This document shows positions 47,383 to 53,839 of a stretch of 53,839 nucleotides of DNA, one piece after another. Location: contig WRKZ01000005.1 of assembly GCA_009777835.1 (NCBI GenBank), forward strand, positions 1-53,839, read 5' to 3'. The stretch comes from Oscillospiraceae bacterium. Its GTDB lineage: Bacteria; Bacillota; Clostridia; Oscillospirales; Ruminococcaceae. The notes under the pieces were generated by a model. It saw only the letters and a program-made list of their open reading frames with translations. It did not search any database and was not told the origin of the DNA. Position numbers and translations under genes: made by a program. The first letter of the stretch is position 1, and each line of letters begins with the position of its first letter.

Positions 47383-47433
47383 GTATCAATGCAGAATTTC
47401 TGCTTAGTATAAAACGAATTAGGAGGTTTATAT

Positions 47434-47976
47434 ATGAAGGCAACCGGCATCGTCAGGCGAATTGACGATTTAGGGCGCGTAGTAATCCCTAAAGAAATCA
47501 GGCGCACAATGAGAATACGCGAGGGCGACCCGCTTGAAATATACACTAACGTTGACGGCGAAGTTATTTTCAAAAAATATTCACCTGTAGGTGAAATTTC
47601 CAATACGGCAGCGCAGTATGCGGAAGTTTTATCACGAATCGGGGGATGTCCCGCAGTAATCTGCGACCGTGACCATGTAATCGCCGCTTCGGGAATCCAA
47701 AAGAAAGAAATCCTCGAAAGAAGGGTCTCCAACTCCCTTGAAGACTTGATTGAACAGCGCAAAACTCATGTTTACAAATCCTATGAAGACAAGCGACTTA
47801 ATCCCATTGAAGGCATGGACAGATACGCTATCGCTTGTTCGCCGATTATCTCACAAGGTGACGTTAGCGGTGCGGTAATGATGCTCGCTGCGGAGGGACA
47901 CGAATACGCTAATCCCGAACAGACCGCTTTAGTCAATGCGGCGGCTATGTATTTCAGTAAACAAATGGAAGAATAA
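47434..47976 (+). CDS. spoVT: Stage V sporulation protein T (AbrB-type N-terminus, GAF-like C-terminus)
   Basis: MKATGIVRRIDDLGRVVIPKEIRRTMRIREGDPLEIY. Confidence 0.96.
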   Translation: MKATGIVRRIDDLGRVVIPKEIRRTMRIREGDPLEIYTNVDGEVIFKKYSPVGEISNTAAQYAEVLSRIGGCPAVICDRDHVIAASGIQKKEILERRVSNSLEDLIEQRKTHVYKSYEDKRLNPIEGMDRYAIACSPIISQGDVSGAVMMLAAEGHEYANPEQTALVNAAAMYFSKQMEE

Positions 47977-47984
47977 CGAATATT

Positions 47985-48016
47985 AACAGTGGGGTAAAAT
48001 TACCCCACTGTTTTTG
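47985..48016. terminator. Intrinsic terminator after spoVT
   Basis: AACAGTGGGGTAA-AA-TTACCCCACTGTT followed by T-tract. Confidence 0.92.
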
Positions 48017-48022
48017 TAATAG

Positions 48023-49201
48023 CTATTCGGGAGGGGCAATTACATCAGGCGTTTCCGGCGGTTTTTCCGTCTCGGTTTGCGTTACCGGCGGTGAATCGTT
48101 AAAAATCCATTCGGTACTAGGATGTCTCCGAAGCCAATTTTCCACATTCTCATTCCAATCTGCCTCATTCATATCGATGTAAAGCCTTTCTATGGCAAGG
48201 AAATTACTCGGTCCCAACTTCGTAATTGTAGAGGGGAGCGTGACCTCATTTAATTCGATGGGAATGATTTCCCCGCTTTTATCATAATAAGACTGAAGAA
48301 AGGCACCATGCGAAATCACCTCAACCCCATAGGGAACTGTATAAGACGAGCCTTTTCGCATAGGCGGATAGGCAAACAAGATTTTCTCGTCTTTGCTGAA
48401 CAAAATGCCGTCAATAGAAGTGAAGGTCTGATTATTCTCATCAACCTCTATGATTTCCAAAAAGGCGCAACCCGAAAAGGGGTTACCTAAATTCTGCAAA
48501 TCGTCATAGTTTTGGACCCGACCATCGCCATACGTGGTTCTTACATCCCACATAAAAAATCCCGAAAATCCTGCGGAAAGCTTTATTTTCGTGAGATTAA
48601 AATCTCCGTTCATAAACATGTTCAATCCTATTCTCGTAACACTGTCGGGAACGACGTACTCGCGCTCACTTTTCCCTGCCGGATAAAACCAAAGCTCTGT
48701 TTTATCCTTGTTGAACAGCACCCCGTCAATGGAAGAGTAATACGGATTGCCTTCACCCACATTTATGTGGGTGAAATTCTCTCCTGTAAAGCTATGGTCA
48801 ATAAACTTCAACGAATCGGGAATGTCAACCGTTGTTATAGACGATTGAAAACCGAAAGAGCCTATAATCTCTTCAAGCGAATTCGGCAGATTAATCTCTT
48901 CAAGTTCCGTCAAAAAGCTAAACGAAAATTGAATAGTCTTTATACTATCAGGAAAAACAATCCGTGAAACGGTGACATTTTCATTAGTCCCGGAAACAGA
49001 GCTTATTCCTATAACCGGCTGATTTTTATATTTGGCGGGGACAACCAACTCGGGATTATCGCCATTATACGCAACAAGGAAATACCCCTCATAATATTCA
49101 TTATATTCAAACTCGAATTCAGACGGTTGTTTAGGTTCAGAAGCGCACCCCGAAAAAGCCAACACCGATAACAACATCGCGGATATCAATAAATGCTTCA
49201 T
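48023..49201 (-). CDS. Lipoprotein with BspA-type (LRR_5) leucine-rich repeats
   Basis: Lipobox LAFSGCAS; FPDSIKTIQ, LPNSLEEI, VPDSVTRIG, NPYYSSIDGVLFNKDKTELWFYPAG. Confidence 0.9.
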   Translation of the reverse strand: MKHLLISAMLLSVLAFSGCASEPKQPSEFEFEYNEYYEGYFLVAYNGDNPELVVPAKYKNQPVIGISSVSGTNENVTVSRIVFPDSIKTIQFSFSFLTELEEINLPNSLEEIIGSFGFQSSITTVDIPDSLKFIDHSFTGENFTHINVGEGNPYYSSIDGVLFNKDKTELWFYPAGKSEREYVVPDSVTRIGLNMFMNGDFNLTKIKLSAGFSGFFMWDVRTTYGDGRVQNYDDLQNLGNPFSGCAFLEIIEVDENNQTFTSIDGILFSKDEKILFAYPPMRKGSSYTVPYGVEVISHGAFLQSYYDKSGEIIPIELNEVTLPSTITKLGPSNFLAIERLYIDMNEADWNENVENWLRRHPSTEWIFNDSPPVTQTETEKPPETPDVIAPPE

Positions 49202-49217
49202 ACCAAATCTTCCCTTC

Positions 49218-51815
49218 CTATGCCGTCACAATCTTATTTGCCGCTTGCAGCCCGAGTTTTTCAACAGCTTCTTCCCTCATTTTGTACTTAAGAATTTTAC
49301 CTGCCGCATTCATCGGAAATGCCGTAACGAAATCTACATAACTGGGTACTTTGTGTTTCGCCATGCTCTTCAGCACAAATTCCTTGATTTCGGCTTCGCT
49401 TGCCGTCTCACCCTCTTTTAAAATAACACACGCCATGATTTCCTCGCCATATGCCTTCGACGGAACACCGATTACCTGAACGTCCTGCACTTTCGGGTGG
49501 GTGTAGATAAAATCCTCGATTTCTTTCGGATAAATATTCTCGCCGCCGCGAATAATCATATCACGCGCCCGCCCGGTGATTTTATAGTTCCCGTCCGACA
49601 GACGAATCGCCAGGTCGCCTGTATGAAGCCACCCATCCGAATCAATCGCCGCCGCTGTCGCTTCGGGCATTTTGTAGTACCCTTTCATGATGTTGTAACC
49701 GCGTGCGCACAACTCACCCGGAACATTATCGGGGAGGTCGTTTCCTGTTTCCGGGTCAATGATTTTGACCTCCACCCCGAACACCGGTCCGCCCACCGTA
49801 CTCACGCGGGTCTCTACGCTGTCGGTAGTACTGCTCATGGTAATTGCAGGGGAAGCTTCGGTCTGACCATAAGTGATACAGATTTCATTCATGTTCATCT
49901 TGTTCAGAACGTCTTCCATCACCTTGACCGGACAGGGCGAACCCGCCATAATCCCGGTCCGAACGTGTGAGAAATCGGTCTTCGAAAAATTTTCATGTCC
50001 CAGCATCGCAATAAACATAGTCGGCACACCGTGAAATGCCGTGATTTTCTCTTTATTAATACAATTCAGCCCTTTCGCAGGTGAAAAAGCGACAATCGGA
50101 CACATGGTTGCCCCATGGGTCATTGATGCGGTCATTGCAAGCACCATTCCGAAACAGTGGAACATCGGCACTTGAATCATCAGCTTGTCAGCGGTGGAAA
50201 AGTCCATGCAATCCCCGATTACCTTACCATTATTGACTACGTTGTAGTGGGTCAGCATAACCCCTTTAGGGAATCCCGTCGTACCGGAGGTATACTGCAT
50301 ATTACAGATATCGTGCTTGGTGATTGTCCTTCGGCGGTTTTCGATTTCTTTAGCGATTCTGCCGCTTTCATCGGCTAACGCCTTTTCTCCGAGCGACTGT
50401 GCTTCCTCCCAGGTGAAGCAGCCCGGCTGTTCTGAATCAATCGTGATTATATTGCGCAGGCAGGGCAATCTTTCGCTCTTGAGTTCGCCGGGTTTGGCAC
50501 AAGACAATTCGGGGCAGATTTCCTTAATAATCCCCACATAGTCGGAATCTTTGAACCCGTCAATCATCACGAGTGTGTGGGTGTCGGATTGACGAAGCAG
50601 GTATTCCGCCTCGTGAATCTTGTAGGCAGTGTTCACGGTGACTAAAACAGCCCCGATTTTCACCGTTGCCCAGAAGGTTATAAACCATGCCGGGACATTC
50701 GTTGCCCAAATCGAAACGTGGTCGCCTTTACCAACCCCCATCGAAACCAACGCCGCGGCAAACCTGTCAGCATCCTCCCGAAATTCAACATAGGTGCGGG
50801 AATAATCCAATTCGGTATATCTGAAGGCATATCGGTCGGGAAATTCCTCGCAGATTCGGTCTAACACATCAGGAAAAGTCTCGTCTATATGACAATTCTT
50901 CCGCCACGGATACAAACCGCCGGAATTCGCTTTATAGAGTTGTTTCTTTGCAACGAGATACGGCTTCATGTATCGCGCAAAGTGCGGGAAAACGATTCCC
51001 GCATCTTCTAAATCGCCCGCCCAACGCTTGACCCATTCAAGGGTGACATAACCGTCATAACCGATTTTCACAAGCTCTTCCAGTGCGGTTTTGACCGGCA
51101 AGTCCCCCTCACCCATGAGCTTGTATTTCACTGAACCGTCAACCATGAGCGAATCCTTCACATGGACATAGCGGATATAGTCGGCGAGGTTTGCAACCGT
51201 TTCAGTCGGCTCTTCCCCTGCATAACGATAAGGATGGTGAATATCCCACAACGCCGCCACACTGGGAGAATTTACTTCATCTAACAGCCTCCGAAGTCTT
51301 TTCGTGTCGCAATAAACGCCGTTAGTTTCGACCAACAACGTGACCTTCGCTTTTGCGGCGATTCCCTTCAGTGCATTCAGCGTTTCGATTACAACATCGT
51401 CATCCACCGGGCAATCCGGATTCGGCATTGGTTCGACTTCCCCCAACACGCGAACATAATCCGCGCCCAATTTTTCGGCAAGCTGGATATAACTCTTGAT
51501 TTCTTCTACATTCTGCTCAAAATTATCCCGGTCTTTCAAACTGCAACCGGAAGAAAAGCAGGGCGTTTCCAGAGAAAGACGTTTGAGTGTTTCGCGCGTT
51601 TTATCAAGTTGGTTTGCGGTAAACGGCTTCGCTTTCGGTGCGAAAATTTCGTCTCCTAATCCGCGGATTTCAATCCCGTTAAATCCTAAGTCCTTTGCCA
51701 TCGAATAAATGTCCGTCCACGAAAAATCCGGACACGCTATTGTTGAAAATGCAATCTTCATTTTTTTAGCCCATATTGCCCCACTTTCCACAATTCGCAA
51801 CAAGAATTGCGGCAT
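49218..51815 (-). CDS. Fusion of TIM-barrel sugar phosphate isomerase/epimerase domain and AMP-dependent acyl-CoA synthetase domain
   Basis: N-terminal GFNGIEIRG, LGADYVRVLGE, ALWDIHHPYR, YVHVKDSL, YDGYVTLEW; C-terminal YTSGTTGFPKGVMLTH, YGQTEASP, GWLHTGDLA, GRARDMIIRGGENIYPKEIE. Start may instead be ATG at 51761. Confidence 0.93.
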   Translation of the reverse strand: MPQFLLRIVESGAIWAKKMKIAFSTIACPDFSWTDIYSMAKDLGFNGIEIRGLGDEIFAPKAKPFTANQLDKTRETLKRLSLETPCFSSGCSLKDRDNFEQNVEEIKSYIQLAEKLGADYVRVLGEVEPMPNPDCPVDDDVVIETLNALKGIAAKAKVTLLVETNGVYCDTKRLRRLLDEVNSPSVAALWDIHHPYRYAGEEPTETVANLADYIRYVHVKDSLMVDGSVKYKLMGEGDLPVKTALEELVKIGYDGYVTLEWVKRWAGDLEDAGIVFPHFARYMKPYLVAKKQLYKANSGGLYPWRKNCHIDETFPDVLDRICEEFPDRYAFRYTELDYSRTYVEFREDADRFAAALVSMGVGKGDHVSIWATNVPAWFITFWATVKIGAVLVTVNTAYKIHEAEYLLRQSDTHTLVMIDGFKDSDYVGIIKEICPELSCAKPGELKSERLPCLRNIITIDSEQPGCFTWEEAQSLGEKALADESGRIAKEIENRRRTITKHDICNMQYTSGTTGFPKGVMLTHYNVVNNGKVIGDCMDFSTADKLMIQVPMFHCFGMVLAMTASMTHGATMCPIVAFSPAKGLNCINKEKITAFHGVPTMFIAMLGHENFSKTDFSHVRTGIMAGSPCPVKVMEDVLNKMNMNEICITYGQTEASPAITMSSTTDSVETRVSTVGGPVFGVEVKIIDPETGNDLPDNVPGELCARGYNIMKGYYKMPEATAAAIDSDGWLHTGDLAIRLSDGNYKITGRARDMIIRGGENIYPKEIEDFIYTHPKVQDVQVIGVPSKAYGEEIMACVILKEGETASEAEIKEFVLKSMAKHKVPSYVDFVTAFPMNAAGKILKYKMREEAVEKLGLQAANKIVTA

Positions 51816-51914
51816 GGTGCATCATCCTTTCTTTTTAAAAAGTTCGGACTACCGGACTCGTCTATGACAGTTCGGTAGCCCTTGAATTTACTCTTACTAT
51901 TAATGTTGCATATC

Positions 51915-53839
51915 CTAAATCAAATTCCAAATCGTCTCCGCATAATCACGAACCGCACGGTCAGCCGAGAACAACCCTGCACCTGCGATATTGGCAAGTG
52001 ACATTTTGTTCCACTCTTGCGGATTACGATAAACTTGACTTGCCTTCGCCTGGGCTGCCCGATACGACTCAAAATCGGCAAGACACATATACCTATCGCT
52101 CGTACGCAGGTCATCCGCTACTTCCTGGAAGGGTACGCCGTTGACCGAATTGTACATTCTGTCGATTACGTTTTTGATTGTATCATTGTTGTTGTAATAT
52201 CCCTCCGGCGAGTATCCGTTGGCTTTCATTATAGCGGCTTCCTGCGCGTTCATTCCGAAGATGAAGATATTTTCATCTCCAACCTGCGAATGGATTTCCA
52301 CGTTTGCGCCGTCGTAAGTTCCGATTGTCAACGCACCATTCAACATGAGTTTCATGTTACCCGTACCCGACGCTTCGGTTCCCGCCAAAGAAATCTGTTC
52401 CGATAATTCACTCGCCGGCATCAGAATTTCAGAGAGAGTCACGCGATAATCTTCCAGGAAAACCACCTGTAATTTCTCACTGATTTTCGGGTTCTGACGG
52501 ATTTCTTCGCCCAGGCACCAAATCAATTTTATAATCTGCTTCGCCAGATAATAAGCAGGGGCGGCTTTCGAGGCGAAAATATAGGTCTTCGGAACGAAAT
52601 CAGCATCGGGATTCTCCATAAGGAAGTTGTATTCGCTTATAATGTTCATGGCGTTCAGGTGCTGCCGCTTATACTCATGCAGACGCTTTACCTGAACATC
52701 GAAGATACTGTCGAGGTTGAGCTTGATTCCCATAGTATCGTATACGTACTTAGCGAAAACGCCTTTATTCGCACGTTTGATTTCGCCCAACTTCTCAAGA
52801 ACCGACTTGTCATTCTGGAAGACAGTGAATTTCGAGAGTTCGCCGCCGTCTTTTTTGAATCCGCAGCCGATTTTACTTTCCAAAAGGCTCGTCAAATCCG
52901 GGTTAGACTGTAATAGCCATCTCCGATACGCAATTCCGTTCGTGACGTTCTTGAACATCACCGGCTTATCCTCGTACTGGTCTTTAAAAACACTTTCCTT
53001 GATAATACCCGAGTGGAGTTTAGAAACCCCATTCACCGAATGAGAACCATCAATACACAGATTCGCCATCTTAACACGATTCCCCGAAATAATCGACATT
53101 CTTTCGACTTTGGTGGAATCCTGCAACCGATTATATAATCCACCGCAATAACGATTATTGATTTCGCAGATAATCGTAAAGATTCGCGGAACAATCCGCT
53201 GCAACAAATCCTTGTCCCAGGTTTCCAGGGCTTCGGCTAAAACGGTATGGTTGGTATACGCAAAAGTATTCTGAATTATATGCCACGCTTTCGACCAATC
53301 GTACCCGCAATCATCGAGAAGAATCCGCATTAACTCAGGAATCGCCAATGTCGGATGGGTATCGTTGATTTGAATCGCGACTTTATCGTGAAGATTATCC
53401 AACGTCCCGTAGGTATTCATTTGACGAATAACGAGGTCGCCTATGGAAGCCGCACACATGAAATATTGCTGTCTCAAGCGGAGTGCCTTGCCTTCCATCA
53501 GCGTATCGTCGGGATAGAGTACTTTAGAAATTGACTGAGCAATCGGGTCGAACACCGCACGCTCAATATCTCCCTTATTGAAGTACGCCATGTCGAAATT
53601 AGGGCTTTCGGCTTTCCAGAGCCTCAACTTGGAAACGCCCGGACTGTCATATCCCGAAACGTACATATCATAAGGAACTGCGTTCACGCACTGATAATTA
53701 TGCTGGGTAACATGATGATGGTCGCCATCCCAGTACTCATTAAGGTCGCCGCCGAACCGTACTTCTATCGATTGGTCGGGGACAGGCTGCAACCAAACTT
53801 CGCCGCCGGGCAACCAGTCATCTTTACCTTCGGTCTGCC
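51915..53839 (-). CDS. glgP: Glycogen/starch/alpha-glucan phosphorylase, partial (5' end outside the window)
   Basis: QINDTHPTLAIPELMRILLD, VKRLHEYKRQHLN, FASKAAPAYYLAKQIIKLI, EASGTGNMKLMLNGALTIGTYDGANVEI. Frame is open through the window edge. Confidence 0.97.
   Translation of the reverse strand, partial: QTEGKDDWLPGGEVWLQPVPDQSIEVRFGGDLNEYWDGDHHHVTQHNYQCVNAVPYDMYVSGYDSPGVSKLRLWKAESPNFDMAYFNKGDIERAVFDPIAQSISKVLYPDDTLMEGKALRLRQQYFMCAASIGDLVIRQMNTYGTLDNLHDKVAIQINDTHPTLAIPELMRILLDDCGYDWSKAWHIIQNTFAYTNHTVLAEALETWDKDLLQRIVPRIFTIICEINNRYCGGLYNRLQDSTKVERMSIISGNRVKMANLCIDGSHSVNGVSKLHSGIIKESVFKDQYEDKPVMFKNVTNGIAYRRWLLQSNPDLTSLLESKIGCGFKKDGGELSKFTVFQNDKSVLEKLGEIKRANKGVFAKYVYDTMGIKLNLDSIFDVQVKRLHEYKRQHLNAMNIISEYNFLMENPDADFVPKTYIFASKAAPAYYLAKQIIKLIWCLGEEIRQNPKISEKLQVVFLEDYRVTLSEILMPASELSEQISLAGTEASGTGNMKLMLNGALTIGTYDGANVEIHSQVGDENIFIFGMNAQEAAIMKANGYSPEGYYNNNDTIKNVIDRMYNSVNGVPFQEVADDLRTSDRYMCLADFESYRAAQAKASQVYRNPQEWNKMSLANIAGAGLFSADRAVRDYAETIWNLI

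Overview
The window looks like a contiguous chromosomal segment of an endospore-forming Firmicute/Clostridia-type bacterium (my inference, from spoVT, yabP/yabQ, cdaA and dockerin-type proteins). It carries about 45 protein genes and one tRNA-Arg(ACG). Most is housekeeping: cdaA-cdaR, glyQS, ilvE, lysA-like, divIC, mutS2, rnz, birA/bioY, secA, a class A PBP, nagB, gdh, trpC-trpF, spoVT and a partial glgP. The observations most worth following up are: (1) a two-gene accessory module between secA and the PBP gene, made of an SMC/ABC-type AAA ATPase and a small protein with a possible PD-(D/E)xK-like 'VEAK' motif, preceded by a HicB-like ORF whose expected hicA reading frame stops after 5 codons; (2) a structured intergenic repeat family in which a constant AAAACAAGAG-type linker alternates with variable two-tier hairpins, attached directly to the stop codons of two unrelated genes; (3) a soluble FeFe-hydrogenase-like sensor fused to a chemoreceptor signalling domain; (4) a ZapA-like protein extended by five exact-length 40-aa repeats; (5) an 11-G homopolymer inside a putative anti-sigma gene; (6) a TIM-barrel isomerase/epimerase fused to an acyl-CoA synthetase; and (7) several promoter/operator structures (divergent birA/bioY inverted repeat, sigma-G-like spoVT promoter, apparently leaderless mutS2). 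All family names come from reading the translated motifs; no database search was run.
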